Below are positions 12,301 to 27,200 of a stretch of DNA of 64,000 nt, piece by piece. A program made the translations under genes and the position numbers. The number at the start of each line of letters is the position of its first letter. Position 1 is the stretch's first letter. Under the pieces are notes generated by a model. The model searched no databases, was not told the origin of the DNA, and worked only from the letters and a program-made list of their open reading frames with translations. The stretch spans positions 5,759,151-5,823,150 of the forward strand of contig PTEX01000015.1 of the NCBI GenBank assembly GCA_003342815.1, given 5' to 3'. The stretch is from Eudromia elegans. Its lineage: Eukaryota; Chordata; Aves; Tinamiformes; Tinamidae.

Positions 12301-15300
12301 AGAGGCAAATGTGTTGTAAAGACGATGCAATCTTAGCTATGCAAGTGTGGCTCTCCTGTAAGCAGCTATTGCAGATGAAGCAGTGTGATTTTAAATGGAG
12401 CCTTTCCAGTGGCCCATGTCGGGGGCACTTCATGTGATATAATGCCTTAAGACAGGACAGAGGCTCCTCCGTGCTCAAGTCCATTCTCTGCGGTCTACAT
12501 TAGACCCACTTCCTGCCCGTGGCTATATTCGCTTCTATGGGAAGTGTCCTGGATAGGCTGATGCGTGTTCGTTCTTCACCCAGGTCTGCCCCACTCGCCT
12601 CTTATCCCTGCTCTCCACCTAATGTGGACTTTGTAATTACCAAGCAGAGCGTATCATGAAATTGCCCGAGCCTGTCCATGAGGACAGCAATTACCCACCT
12701 ATACCTAAATTGTTGGCCTGGTTTTCAAATGGTCTGAGCAGCCCCAGGTCCTTTAGGAGACAAGGAACCGAGGATATCCTCACCTCTGGAAAACAAGCCG
12801 TTATGGATACAGAGGGGATATGACAGGGGTGGGGGATAGAAAAGCACGGCTTACATCCAAGGAGGACGTCACGAGGAAAATGCCACCAGCCAGGGGACGG
12901 CTTAAATAATCAGGCAGAAGTTCCTTACAACCCCCGCCCCCCCGCAATGTCTGCAAGGGCCTGGATCACTCTGTGCTGCCTCTCTGCAATTGGTGACAAA
13001 TTGCATTAAGCTTGAGGGGTGTAAAATAGCTCTGTCAAAGAGATGGCTGCCAGCGCAGGCAATTTACCTGAAGCAGTGACTGTTAGCTCTGGGCCCTGGC
13101 TAATGCTGCAGCTTTGCGGAAAACTAAGCAATTTTCTGGACAAAATCATTGAGTCTGGGTTTTCTTCAAGGAGGAAAAATTTATTAGACTGACCAAGCAA
13201 TTCCTCGTTGATGCTAGCATTGGGGCAGCCCGTTTGGTGAGAGGTTTCCCTTTTCCTCAGTGCTCGCAAAGGAAAAGAGCTAGGCCGCTGCCAAGCAGTG
13301 GCAGGACCTGAGATCAGGCTTAGGAAATCCGCAGTCTTCCCCGTCTGCAGGATGAGCAACGAAAGCCCATCCGGGACGTCTGTCTCGCTTGGCCAGGCTC
13401 GGGTGCCTCCGCATCCCCACTGCGCGGTCACTCCTGTGCAGGAGCCTGGAGCGAGGGCTATGGCATGTATCCACAAAGACACGTGCCTACCTGGGAATCC
13501 TGTCATCAAGAGACGTGGGATTTTGGGCTCATTGATTTTGGTGACACAATCCTACGGTCTCTTTCTAGACAGAGCGAGCAGGTGAACACGGCGGTATTTT
13601 AGCTGACGGGACTTCAACAGTGCTATTCAGGAGCAATCGATTGCCCTTCATACCTTGTTTCAGCACCAGCAAAGGCTGTTGTTTCTGATGCTTTACTTAT
13701 TTTTAGCTTTGGGAAAGGCCTGAAGGAGAATAGGGGAAACACTGGCACCCTTAAACTGACTTCATATTTCAGACTTGCAATATGGCAATAGAGACCTGGA
13801 GAAGTAGTGTTAATGATTCATCAACAACAGTGATTGCAGATGGTGGTTGGGAAAGAGAAAGAAAATACTAAATAAAGACTTATGGCTATAATTGACTGAA
13901 ATAATTTGGTTTAGGAAATCATGTCAAAATCATTTTTTCTGGGCTTAACATTTTATCTGACTTAAAAATAATGACAGTCTACACTCATAGTTGCAAACTA
14001 TTTGTAATACTCTTTGTATTTTTGATGTTTTACTTTGTATAATCAGCGTAAATAAAACAGCTTTAGGACTGCTGTGATTCTCTTCTCCATCAATAATTTT
14101 GAAACGGACATGCAAGAACATGTGGGAGCATCGGGTACATTTTCTAGGAGAAACAGGATAGCAACTGAGTTTGACCAAAACCTATTTGACAGTAATTAGT
14201 AGGGTGGCATCCTGATGCCTAATGACAGGTACGAGCATCACTCTTGAATGTGCACATTACCTTGTCCACCTGACTGCCCACTCCTGTGTCTAAAATGTGG
14301 TTAAGGGCATAATTTCCTTTTGCTGCAGCAAAGTTTGAGATGCATGCCTAGCTTTGCTGAATTGAAAGACCAGTTTCCTAATGTTAAATACAGGGATGCT
14401 ACTGCATCGTGAGTAAAGAAACTGCAATAATCATTAAAAAGACATTAAGAAGACTAACAGAAACCCACCACCCGCTACTGTAGAGGAGCCCATTACAGAC
14501 GCGTAGCCAGAATACGGAGCGAGCATTTGGAAGCAAATCAAAACCCGCCTGAGGAACTGAGTAAAAAAGATTTTCCAAATTCACTAATGCACATTTCAAT
14601 TAATAGCCCACCTGCCATGTGTAATGAACCTGAACATATTGGGGCCATTAATGCTCAAAAATAGCTTTTTGCCAAAAACAAAATAAGAAAAAATATTGCA
14701 AGTCAGAGCAGCAGCGTTGCCACTCCGCCGCACGCTGGGGAAGGAGCCGGTTCCCGTGGAGGCTCCGAACCTGCACCCGCCTCCAGGAGAAGCGCGGTGA
14801 GTTATCGCTCACGCCCCTCACCCTGCGCCTTCCCGTCGTGTCCGGTGGCGTCGAGGAGGGAGCCGCAGGGATCCCAGCCACAGGCGCTGGCCTTTCGGGG
14901 GGCTTCTCCGGGCTCTGAGTCCTCATGCAACCAGAAGAGTAGCCTGGAAGACCAGAAAACAAATGAGGCAATGTGTTTTAAACCTCAGGAATGACTTCCG
15001 TGGGCGCATGTCTTGCCCCTCTCTGATGGGGTCTTGCAAATAGGACCAGAGGATTTGGCAAATAACCTTGAAGTTCATTTTTAATGCAGGCATCATAATT
15101 AAATGGCAGAGATTAATTCTGAGCTAAATGAGTACTTCAGGTGCCCCAAGACAGGGATGTGTTTGAAATGAGAAACAAACAAAATCCATTACACAGGTAA
15201 AAATTGCAGACTGAATAAAATTAAAGCAAGTCATCATTTGAAATGCAAAAATGTTAATACACGTGTTTTAAAATAAGTTAGATGAAAGATTCTCTACTTT

Positions 15301-18300
15301 CTTTGACAACCTTTTGCAAATCTTGTGGAAAGACACGTGCCCCAGGCAAACTCACGGAATATGTCCTTTTCTGTAAAAAGGCCTTTCCGTTTCAAAGGAT
15401 ATCTGTTCAGTCATATAGCCAAATCTATTTCAAATTCAGGGAGAGCAAAGCTTTTGATTTAATGCAGTGTTAATGTTAGGAGAGACATTTAATCTGCAAT
15501 TTTCTGAAGCCCATTTAAACTCTTGGCAGATACTACCCTATATTCCTATGCAATATAAAAGTGATTGTTGCTGTTTGTTTCTAAGCAGCAAGTATGGAAG
15601 AAAATAAGCAGAATTAGTTTATTGACTGGAAGCATTCCCTCACTTCCAAATATTAGAGGGGCCATTTGTTCCACTTTGGCTGTAGCCATTCTGTAATGTG
15701 GGATATTTGGGGCCCTGTTACATTCCAGATTTTGCAAGCCTTGGGCTGCAGAGGCATTCCCTGCTTTGCTCCCTTGCCCTCGCCACTGTGAGTTACCCAC
15801 AGCAGTCTCCCCCCATGCAGGGCAGAGCTTTGCTAAAAGCTTCCCCTGCCTCTAGATCGTGTGTGAGGGCAGTAGAGGGAATATTCTCTGTGCTCCTGAA
15901 AACCAGTGTTCTCTAGCCTTGGTCAGCCAGCTCCAAGGACAGAGCCCATCTGCTTGAGAGGCTGGAGAGCCTCTCAGCGCCATGGAGAAACACTCGTGCT
16001 CGTGGCCTCATCCAGTGCCGCGCCAACGCGACCGCTTCTTGAGCTACTGTTGCCTGTGACGGTACAGAGTCCTCCAAGCAGTGTTCTCAGTTCCTTGGAC
16101 TGGGGCCTGGATCTGAGCAAGCTGGAGGAGAAACCCTGTGCTGCTAGCGGCCGGTCCTCGTGGTACAGCAGTAGCGGGGCTTCGGTTGCCGACTTGTGTC
16201 CTTTCTTCCTTCCCCCAGCTGCTTTCCCTGCCCTTCCGCACCGGCTCTGCTGCACAGCCCCAGAGCTCTGGGCATAACTACTGGGTGAGGGAAGTCAATG
16301 CAGAATTTGAGCTGCTGGGGTGTTGTGTCCCTGCCCTCCTCACTAGGGCAGCCTCCCGCAGACGGCACAGAAAAGCAGAAACACCCTCTCCCGGGAGACC
16401 CTCCGAGGGACTAACGCAGGGCAGCAGAGCATTGTGCCATTGCCGGGCTAGTGACCCAACAGCTACGGGGTCTGTCACAACTTCTGCTACAAAATAAGGA
16501 ATTTTGGGGGTTCCTATGTAGCTACAGAAAGTATCGCTTCAGTAGTCACTAAGGCCGAGGCTGTCAGCTCAAAAGCAGATCCTTAAAGAGCTTAGGAGAA
16601 TAATCTGGTTGGTTTTAATTTATGAGAAGTCCTCCTTGTGCTCAAAACAGATTAAGGATTTGCCCCGAATAAGCTCATATTTTCCTGTCTGCAGACATCA
16701 GGGGTGGCTATTCTCTTGTCTTGTTTCAGGCTGCAGACGTGTCTGAGCCTTTCTTTAGGCTGCTGCGCGTGCTGGCCGTAGTGCACAGCTCCAGCAGCAC
16801 GGATGCTAACGCCGGTGGAAGGTGCAGCAGAGATTTGTCTTAGGGTTTTCACCCCTTATCTTGAGTCCGATAAATATTTCAACATTGCTCTCACTGAGAA
16901 ACTGTGTTAGCAATAAGAATTACGAAGATGCCTGGTGTTATTTTAACCTCAGGAATGAGTATATTCGGCTGAGAGAGATTCTGTTGTATTCTGTATAGAG
17001 TCTGTAGCTGGCAAAATGCCACATAACCATAACCCTGTTTTCAAGGAAGCTACAATTTTGCATGCAAAAATAGCTAAATAAATGAACCAAGCAAACTCTT
17101 TCAATAACTTCATTAGAAAAAGGAGGAGAATAGAGACGTTGAATACTATAAGATCTCTGGGGACACAACCTTTCCTATGAAGTGCATTCCTGAAGGGAAC
17201 CTTCAATGTCAGATTGCTATTTGTGTTCTCATTGCCAAAAATGGCAGTTGCTTTTCCAACTCTTAAGTTTCCAGACTCAGTTTTGTGACTTACTTACCTT
17301 TACATTATTTGTGGTTTCAGGAAGATCTTTTCATTCTAGTAGGACACTGTGATTTTATGGTGCTCATGTGCCAGAAGGATTTGGAGTGACTTTCACCAAG
17401 CCACCTGAAAAGTAGGTCAGTGGCTATACATTTTAAAGAGAACTGCAGTGCAACAGAAACTGAGTTATCGTGATGTATATGCTAAAATACCCCTTAACCT
17501 CACTGCAGGGGACAGTCTGAACATAAATACATCTTCACTAATCTTTCCTCAACTGATTATTTCTAAAGGGAAAGCCTCATGACATTTTCTGTTTCACAAA
17601 ATACCATGGGGCAAAATCTGTTGAGTTTGTTTGCTCAAATGGAGACATCTAAATCCAGATTTAGTCTGTAAACGCCACTGCAGATAATACAGCATTCTAT
17701 GGCTAAACATTTTAATTCAGTTGCCTGAGTATGCAGGTTGTAACAATTTCACATAAGGAGATTTAGATTTTATAGTAAATTATTATTGAATTGGGGTGGG
17801 AGAGTAAGATTTCTCGGATATGGAAGAACGTGTAATACAGCTTCATTTACATTAATTTATATCTCTAATTCCTCTTCACAAAGTAAACCTGCAATTAGCT
17901 TCCTTCAGATAAAAGATAAACTTCTCAAGGCAATGGTTCAACTGTTTAAAAGTGCGTAAGTTTAGGTCTGTGCAACTGCAATACACAAAGACACCATAGA
18001 AACCCTGCAGGAAAGCCCTGGCGTATTCGTACTTGCTGAGCTTGACTGAAACGTATCTCCCCCGGTATATTTCCTCTCAGCCTTGGCTTGTTGCTTTTAA
18101 TAGCTATTTTTAAAATTCTGAAATCTGTTTTTAGCTGGCAGGCAGAAGACGTAGGCTGCAGACTGAGAAAAGAGTAAGGAAAAGGAGGAAAGATAGTAAA
18201 GCAAATCTGAAGTACTATAAAAATAATAGGAATATTACATTTCAAAATAATATTAGAGCCTTTTTGAACAGAGCAGCCAGCAGCAGATAGGTGTTAGGCA

Positions 18301-21300
18301 GGCATTCCCAGGGTAAATAACGGGTAAAACTATGGCCTGTAATGATCCACCTTGGGCTTTAAATATACTGCTCTGTGAAGAGCAGCCCTTGAGCCATCTG
18401 ATTAGAAGGGCTGAAAATGTGCATTAATTAATACCGAAAAGCTAATCAAAGTGGGGTGGTGAATCAGAGAACCATAAAGGACAAAACATAAAAAACAAGC
18501 TAAGTTTCAATGCCAGGAAAATACATAGGGAAGAAAAGTGTTTCCAGGGAGTAAAATTTCTCCTTCAGAACAGCCCTGCAAAGAACATTTAATTTTTTGT
18601 AGTCTTTTTGTGGTTGATGCGTGCCTAAATGTTCCTCACGTGTGCACGGGCTAGTTAATTTGCAGAAGATGTAGTTAGCGTGGGACTCTGAAGAGTTACG
18701 GTATTGCCAATGGGGAGTGTAATTTGGTCGCAGAGCATCTCGTATGGAAAGCAGAGAGGTGACTTAGGCCCTACCAGCGATGCTTATCTTAGAGAGGTGG
18801 ATTTCTGTTGGGATTGGGGTTTGTGAAACGCAGCCAAACTGCTCCGGTGACGTCCAGCTGAGAAGGGCTGCAAATGGACTAGGCATAGGAAGCTAAACAC
18901 TCGTGAAGTCCTCGTGGGATTCCACCTCTCGTGCCTTGATGCATCTGGTTAATTGTCAAGTGCCAAGTCCACATTTATCAATTCAATGGGAATCACTGCA
19001 AAACTGTCTCACCCATTGTCAGAGGCAAAAGTTCCTTTCAGCTCCAATAAATTAAATTAAATTGGCTCAAGCCCTGCAACCATGGATTGAACGGCTTTGT
19101 GCGGGGAGGAATCGCTTTGACTGACACCGGTCTGGCCGACTGGGGACAGTTACCAGAGTGCATGGCCTCGGGGCAGAGGGGTTTCTGCCTCGGGGGGTGG
19201 ATTTTTCCTGCATGGTCACCCCATCAGCTCTTGGGTGCAGAGTCTGGGAGAAGCAGAGGTCAGTCAAGCAGCATCACTGGCTTTAGGTTAGGACACAGGA
19301 TTCTTCTCCTGGAGGTCTGAAAGGGGTGTTAAATGTGTCTAAATGCTGTTGCTGCTTCATCTGTCTCTGAGGTAACAAGTCAGAAACTGCGTGTATCTGC
19401 ATATAATAGCAATTCAGTAAGAAAGTGTGTTTCACATGGGAGATTTTCTCCACATTTCTTCCCAGTTGGCAAACATTGCAGTGCTACCAAATAAAAGGAA
19501 TCTACTTTTGTCCCTAGGAAGCTGATGTGGCTGGTCCTTACCTTGCCTCGGTGTTTTACAAAGTCCTTTTTACCATAACTGTGTGCTTACCAGTATAGAT
19601 TTCAAACCTGAACTTCCCCTTTTTTAACAGTTTCATCAGATCGCAGTGTGCAAATGGAAGCCACTAGGCTGTGTCAGTGGTAATTCACATTTGTTAAACC
19701 TAATGCAGGTTAAACACATTCTGGGTAACTGCTACAAACCAACACGCAGTTTGAGGAAGCTGCACCGCCTGTTACTTGATTCAGTTCTGTCTTCAGACAT
19801 CTGCATGGGAAGTGGTTGGCTCATAGCACAGGAGTAGGTGCTAATAGCTGAGATTCACAGCTAAACAAATCCAGTTGGTTTTACTGAAGACATTAAAGAC
19901 TGTTGTACCTGAGGATCTGACACACAGCTTTTCTAAGACCGACTGGAAGGCTTGAAATAAGATGTACAAAATTTTTTAAATGAATGAAATATTTTAAAGG
20001 TGCATTTTTTTTCCTAATGTGTTGTGTATTTGAATTACGCAGCTGCAGCTGCTTCAAAATGCAGTTAAACAAACTGCAATTTTACCAAGACTTAAAATTG
20101 AGAATAAATAGCAAGAGAACTGGATGTCTGTGTTTATATGCAAATCAATACCCTAGCTGCACATACTGACTTGCTCTTATGAGTTTGGTTACAAAAGAAT
20201 TTAAAATTATAATGCCAAAAATGGATTACTGAACAGGAATATACCAATAATTTCATCATGCAAATGTAATTATTTCTTAACTAAATTCATTTGATGTTGA
20301 GCTTTCTGGGCTGATCCTCATCAACCATTAGTCAGATTTATTTGCGGCATTTTTTTCTGATCTCTGTTACTAAAATTCCTATTCTAGAAGTAGTAGAGTT
20401 GCTTCTGTCCTCTGTCCTTTACACGCGTTTGGTTTGACTCTCACACCAGAGACACAGGTGGACGTAACCACAGAGAAGCATCTCCAGTGGAGCGACAGAA
20501 ATGGTCTTAACAGGCCGTTTCACCAAGGTGGGCAGCAGCCTGAGAGTGACAGCTGGTAACTTTGCACCTCAGAGCATGGTGGTTGTGTTTTCTTCTCAGT
20601 ATTCTGGAGACAAGGACATTTTCTAATCTCTTCCTTTCTCTTCCCCGTTGTTTGAACACAGCACATCTCAGTGATTTGCCCCTGACTTTAATGTCAATCA
20701 GTAAGAGTGATTTCTAGAGCAAAGCAATTGGTGCTGAAGAAGCTGTATTTCTACAAGGTTTGCAATATGATTATGTTCTGGCATCAGATGGCTGCATCTT
20801 TCAGAGGTTTTCTGGACCGGGTCTGGGTCTCTGGATTGAATGTGCATTCATAGGGATGTGTTCCTGCAGCATGTCTTTTAGTCTGGAAAGAATCCAGCTC
20901 GAGCCCTCCAAGGCCTCTCCAGGAGGACAACTGGAACCACAGTAGGTGAGTGCATGATCAGGAAGTTCACTTCCAAAGCACAATCCTGATCCAAACTGAA
21001 GTGCTAATGTAGGTGGTGGACCTACAGACACCAGCATTTCTAAAATATTGATTTCTCTAGTAGAGCTGTGCAGAAATAAAATAAAATAATAATAAATTAA
21101 TCTCCTTTTGAGTCTAAAAAGATCTTTAATTATGCTAATAAAGAGGGAACAATATTTGTTCTATTAATGTAAATGAATTGGTAATTCCAGCAAGCGTAAC
21201 GTCTGAATTCAGATTTCCTGGAGTTCTTTCTCACAGGATGGGCATTTCCAGGGACCCACCTATCACTTGTTAATAGAAAAGAAAAGAGCAGCCAGGAATC

Positions 21301-22049
21301 AGTTCTTTCTTAGTTCTTCCTTCTCTTATATTTGGGATAGGATTTAGTGGCCCAATATTAAATAAGCTGCTGTTCCAAAATCTCACAGTTGAAAAAAAAG
21401 ACCAGTGACCCCAGTACCGCAGCCTGAACCTGATTCTTTAAGATACTGTTACCTCACTGAGATATGCTCAAAATGCTCTGCTGCTGCTTCCCACAAAGGA
21501 AGTCCTGCCCTTCACCACCCGCACTCCCACCCACAGAATATGGTGAAGACGGAAATGCTAAAAATTGGGCCGAGATTGAATACAGTAGTATGTGTGCTAT
21601 GATAGTGTGGGTGAGGGGAAATTGTCTAGTACAGCCATAGACAAATCCTAAGCTCAAGTGACTGCAATCTCTGCAGATTCTTACACAAACCTGCAGCAAA
21701 CCAGGAAAAATAGCTCTGAGATAAAACCATTCATAGCCAATAGCTCAATGAGATATCCAGATGTCCAGCTCAATATTGAAATAACAGCTTTGACAACCGT
21801 TTCATCACTTATGGAAGAGACTCAAAGGGAACACAGACACTCGCTGTTGGTGGGGAAGTCACACTGATGGTGCTGCTGGGCAGGAGGTTGCACAAGAAGT
21901 CAACAAAGTGAATCAGTAGAGGCTGTTGCATAGATAAGTTGAATATATTGGAGAAAACATGTGGTTCGCACATGGGTAAGTGACAATATTAAAGATATTA
22001 AACAAGGGGTAGGATAAAGGGTCTGTTCTTACAGAAGGGAAAGGTCACT
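9351..22049. other. Intergenic DNA, no gene recognised
   Basis: Mostly AT-rich sequence without a recognisable exon, RNA gene or intact transposon. Small GC-rich patches occur at about 11500-11680 and 14710-14870. The latter contains a donor-like GCGCG|GTGAGT on the plus strand at about 14797. Open frames in these patches do not resemble known proteins. Distal regulatory elements are possible but cannot be shown from sequence alone. Confidence 0.6.
14710..14870. other. Small orphan GC-rich patch with a plus-strand donor-like site
   Basis: A short CpG-rich patch in AT-rich DNA with the sequence AGCGCG|GTGAGTTATC, a good match to a splice donor. It could be the first exon of an unannotated non-coding transcript, or simply a chance match in a CpG-rich enhancer. 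No protein-like reading is visible. Confidence 0.25.
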
Positions 22050-23175
22050 GTGGTGAGATAAAGCCCTGAAAAGATCTCTGTGAGAGCCTGTGCTGTTCAA
22101 AATATTCATAACTGATCTAAAGACACTGATGAATTGTCAGGTAACATTCAGTGATGATGCTAAGGCATTCATGTAGGAAACAGAAAGGTCCATTGTGAAT
22201 AGATACAGAAGGATTTCATGAAAGTGAGTGAGCTGGATAGTGAAATGGAAGACGAAATTCAACATAGGTAAATGTAAAGTGACGAACAGAAGAAAAAAAC
22301 CCATCTCTGTACACACAGTGATGAGTTCTGAATGAGTTGAACCACACATGAATGAGATTTTAAAGAAATAATTATCTAAAAATGTCAACTCAGTATTCAG
22401 TAGTGATCAAAAAAGCAAGTCCATTATTAAGGAAAGGACTAATAATAGAGATGGAAGGAATGAAGAGCAAATCAAAGTTATTGTTATGCAGAATATAAAT
22501 CCACATTTTGAATATTGCATTCCTTTCTAGTATCCCTATCTCAGTAACTATAATGTAGCACTGAGAAGGGTGTACAGAAGGGAGAAAAGAAAGATAAAAG
22601 TATTCAGCTACTTCCATATAATAATGAATAAAAAGACTAGAATTCTTCAGCCTAGAAAGAAACAACCGAGGGGAAGCATAATGGAATCTATAAAATCATA
22701 AGCAGCACAGAAAGTGAGCAGGGAATTGTTGTTCCCTGTTTCTCTTCATATTAGAACTAGAGAGCAACTAGCAGGCAGGAAATACAAAACTAGCAAAAGA
22801 AACCTTTTTCTTCATCCAGTGTAAGGTTAAACTGTAAAATGCTTTGTCATAGAGTGTGTGGGATGGTAAAAAAATTATATGGGTTTAAAAAGCAACTGGG
22901 ACAAACTAAGAGAATTGAGATCTATTGAGGGCTTTTAAATATATGCTGCATATTAAGCACCTATCGTTGAGTGCATTTAATAGAGTATTAAATAGCATTT
23001 CTAATGAAGGAAGTCCCTGAGCCACAATATGCAGGAAGACGTGAGAAACTAGCAGGGAAATATCACCACTTGCTTGTTCTTTTCTTGTGCCTTTTCTTTG
23101 TCATCTGATAACATCTGAGGTAGAGAAGAAACCAGGTTAGATGGGCCTTCAACCTAACGTGGACATTCTTGTGTC
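22050..23175 (+). mobile_element. Decayed CR1-type LINE fragment (reverse transcriptase part and 3' end)
   Basis: From 22093 the plus strand reads LFKIFITDLK and, after a short spacer in the same frame, FSDDAK at 22147-22164. This matches the CR1 reverse-transcriptase block LFNIFINDL...FADDTK, including the catalytic [FY]xDD. In the same frame at 22255 follows KFNIGKCKV, matching the later CR1 block KFNxxKCKV. A stop at 22174 and other defects show it is dead. The region near 23130-23165 (GGTTAGATGGGCCTTCAACC) resembles a CR1 3' tail. The left boundary is uncertain. CR1 is the main transposon family of birds and reptiles; this copy looks old. It encodes nothing functional. Confidence 0.75.
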
Positions 23176-24196
23176 CTGGGGGGTGTGGGGAAGATATTAA
23201 CAACCACATTTCCCTTTCAAGTCTGAACAAGGACAAACCCAAGGAAGACAGGATGGGTTGGGCCCAATCTTCACCGCACCGAGAAGAAGCCATGCTCTGG
23301 TGGCTGGTAGCGTTTTGAATAGGCAGGACATATCTCCTCTGTTAAGAGGCTGTACTGTGGCATCTCTCTGTTAAGAATTTATTTTTGAGTAGGTCATAAA
23401 ACTACTGTCATTTTCACCTTTCACTTAGGCTCAGCCGTGGCTGGAAGATCTGCTTCTCCTCCTGTGGTCGCAGTGGCATAATTCCCTCCTGTGTAACAGT
23501 GTATTGATTAATTTCTCATCTGCTCCATCTGTGGCTTGAGGGATGAAAGTATGGCTCCTGACAGTGCCACCACCTGTATGCAAAGGGATGACCAAAACAG
23601 TCTTTTGATTTTCAGAGTCTACCATACTTTACACATTGCTATTCAATACTGCGTTCTAGCCATTATTCATAAATTACTTTGGCTATACTCCCTGCTTTAA
23701 TGAGAGAAGCAGAGTCCTTAACAAAAGCTGGCTGTCAAAACAGCATTTTCCATTTCAAATCATTTAATTTTATGTGTACATCTAGACCTCCTATAAAATA
23801 TGTGGGGAATAATAGGCTTCTGGAGTGGAGTTTATGCCTAACACCCTGCATAATTAAAACTACATGAGGACATTTTTTGACAGTATACTTTATCATTGGG
23901 ACTTATTTTCCCATCATACCCTCAGAGGGCAACTTGATGGCCATGTAGAGAATTATTCATATATGAATGAACAATGAAAGCTTCTTTAACAGTCCAAAGG
24001 TTTCATTTCTCTAGCAAGAGCATCAGTAGGAGCAGCAGTGGTGTTAGTACCAGTCCCATGGACACTGTGTGGGGAGCTCTGGGTTGGTTAAAGGTTGCAG
24101 GAAATCAGCTCACTCCATTCTCCAAAATGCTTCCATTCACTCTGCTCTAGGTATCATCCCCCATGGCCTCATCTGGTTCTGAATATTGCATTTTTA

Positions 24197-24229
24197 TACA
24201 CATACACACGCATACACACACACACACAC
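24197..24229. repeat. (CA)n microsatellite, imperfect
   Basis: A short CA array with a few T and G interruptions, about 33 bases long. It is likely length-polymorphic. Confidence 0.85.
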
Positions 24230-27200
24230 GAAGAAAGAAATGGCCCTTTTAAAGTGTCATAAACAGTGGTCACTTCCATGAGGCCACTTCTCTCAAGGCC
24301 ACATGAAATGAGAATGAGCGGTGGAGGGCAAGTTTTTCACACAGAGTGAATACTACATAGAGAACAAAAATGTTGCTTATGGCAACCCGAAGAGACTCAT
24401 AGTTGTGGAATGAACACACTTGCGTACTGTGTCTGTGAGGATGCCAGGAAAACCCCACATGCATTTCGGATTTGTGTACACACGTGAAGACTCCAATGAG
24501 GTGTGGATGGAGAGTGCATAGTGACTCCCTGTTGTACATCCTATAACATGTCTACAGCTCTGGGCAGTGTTAGTGAAGGGATTACAACTCCTAGTAAACC
24601 TGTCGCAGAAGTAGAGCAGTATATATGAGCCTGATTTTCTGCTCAAACTCTCCAATACTGCAGCCAGAGCACAGGGGGTTTGGCTCCAGGCTCTGCTACC
24701 CTTGACAAAGCTTGTCCAGACCATGGGTGTTAGCAAATCCTGCTCCTCTCTCTCAAGTTTCTCCCATTCCTGCCATTGTTAGAGAAGCATCGCATGTTGT
24801 AAAACAGGGAACAGGTGCCAAAATGGCCTGGAATAAACACATTTAGCGTCCTGGCCTCTCATCCAACCACAGAGAAGAAGCCCTTGAAAACCTTTCTGTA
24901 CAAATTCACACATTTTATCTTTGAAGCTGGACACTACAAACTGCTGACCACTGAGAAGTGAAAGATTGGTAAGTTTTGTTTCATTTAAAAATATCCATTT
25001 GAAGGGAGATGGCAGAAATTTAGTCTCTTTTTTTTCATCTTTTCCTTGGGAATATAATTATCAAACACAGTTGTTACCTTTTCAGTAGCAGACACACACA
25101 AAAACAGGATGGGCAAATTTTTCTGAAAGTGGGTGTCTGAATTATGCATCTAAATAAATGCCCGATTCTCAGAATTTCTGGCTGCTCACTTCTTTTGGCA
25201 GCCAGCCTGTTGGCTGACCTATGTACTGTCGTTTTATACAGTCTGGACTAATTGTGCTCCAGATAGTTTGAAAACAAAGCAACACATAATTCTGCTGAAG
25301 CAGAATTTGTAGCAGGGCTTTTTGCTGCTGCAGCAATTCAGCAGGAGTTGAGCAAGCTTAACCCAGGCTGGCAGTGCTCCTCTGCACAGTGACTGCAATG
25401 CAGACACGTTCGAAAGGTGCTGGGGAAAGCATGAGTGGCTCTCCAGCATGAAGAGGGGTTAGGCTCTCTCACAGGCCCCTGCAATTTGCTTTGATGATAG
25501 GCAATTGGTTCAAAATAGTATTTTCCAGGATGGCTTGCAAACAACCCCATTTGTACTGTGGGCAGCTAGATTTTCTGTCTCCTTATGAGCTAAAAAGGGG
25601 CTCTAGCTGGGGACAGCTTGTACCCGCTGGCTATTTCTAATCCAGTTGGAAAGGGGCCAAGTGGGTATGATAACTACAGGCTCGGGGCGCTTGGGTGGAA
25701 AGAGAGCCACGGGATGAGAAGGTCTTTGCATCTGGCTGGACCTCTCTCTGCAGGTGTCACGGCTGTGTCTTTAATTGGGGGGACAGAGGAGCCTGGAAAG
25801 GCTTGAGACAGACCTAGGGTGGTCTTAGTCCATCCTGAGAAGATGTTTCAGCTCATTTAAAGTGCCTCCCTTGCAAACCAGCATAAATCACCACAACAGA
25901 ATAGGGAAGGAAGGTCCTTCCTCTCCATCTCTGCTGATGGGGACACAGAGGTCAGAAACAAACTGCCTTCTTTCTGAAGGAACACTGCACTCACAGAGAA
26001 TATCCAAGGATGTTTTATGCAGAAAAATAATACATTGATTTAGATTATTACGATTCTAATATACACACCTGTTAAAACAGGATGCGCTCTAGTTGTGAAG
26101 GTCCTATTCATCCTTTAGGATTAAAAAAACCCAAAAAAACTCCAGAGATTTGTTTAGAGTTAGAAAACAGAAAATCAAACAAGATCCTGAAATTAATTGT
26201 TTCTTTATGAGTACTTGTTAATCTAATTCTTAATTAAGATGCAATGTAAAATGATTTTTCTCTCTACCCACATAATTTATTTATTAAAGGCTGTTTGACT
26301 AGTTAAAAAGGATATAGCAAACCCATTTATAATTCCTGATGTACAACATGCCTTGACTGGCAAGATCATTGTACCTTAACCAAACAATATGAAATCGGTT
26401 GCTCATCATCCTTTGGAAAATGGAGCTTCCTTTTCTTTATACAGAACCATTCTAGGAGAAAAAGAAAAGCTCATTGTAATTTATAAATAAAAGCCAGATA
26501 TTTTCTGCATGGACCATTGTATTTAGATGCAAATGTAGCATTTAGATCATGCTCCATTAGACATACATAGTAGTGCTTCTGAAAGGATATTGCTGATTAG
26601 CGAGTATTTCTTCAATATTCAATTTATATAATACAAGTTAAAAAGGCGACTCTACAACACTTCAGCCAGTCTTGTGGTGTTTGGGCATTTAAACTCCCTG
26701 CTACATGTCTTATTTTGAAATCAGTGTGCATACTCCACCAGGTCCCTAAAATGGAAAAATCTGTTATGCATATATGCTAGAGGCATACTATTCACTTTGT
26801 GTAGTTGCCTTTGATTTATACAAGAAATTAATCTCAGAGTTATTTGGAATAGTGAAGCTTTTTCTCTTTGCCAGTTAATTGCTATACTAGCTTATGCTTC
26901 ACACCATACGGAAACACCCTTTTAAATATGCAAAGAAAAAAGGCTAAAAATAAATCACAGCTGCTGTTAGATGGGGGTCTAAAGATACAGTCAAGGCAGG
27001 GAAAAAAAAAAGGAACTGTCTTGGTTTAAATAAAGCTAAACTGCTTTTAATATTGAGAAGCTCTTTTTCTGTTCTCCAAATCAATATTCATTAATAGTAT
27101 CCAGAACAGAGAACCTTTAATATGAAACACTGAGATAACAGTGGTAATTACAACATGCGTTTTGGTAGCTGTAATATTTTCCTTCTCTCAGTTACATTAA

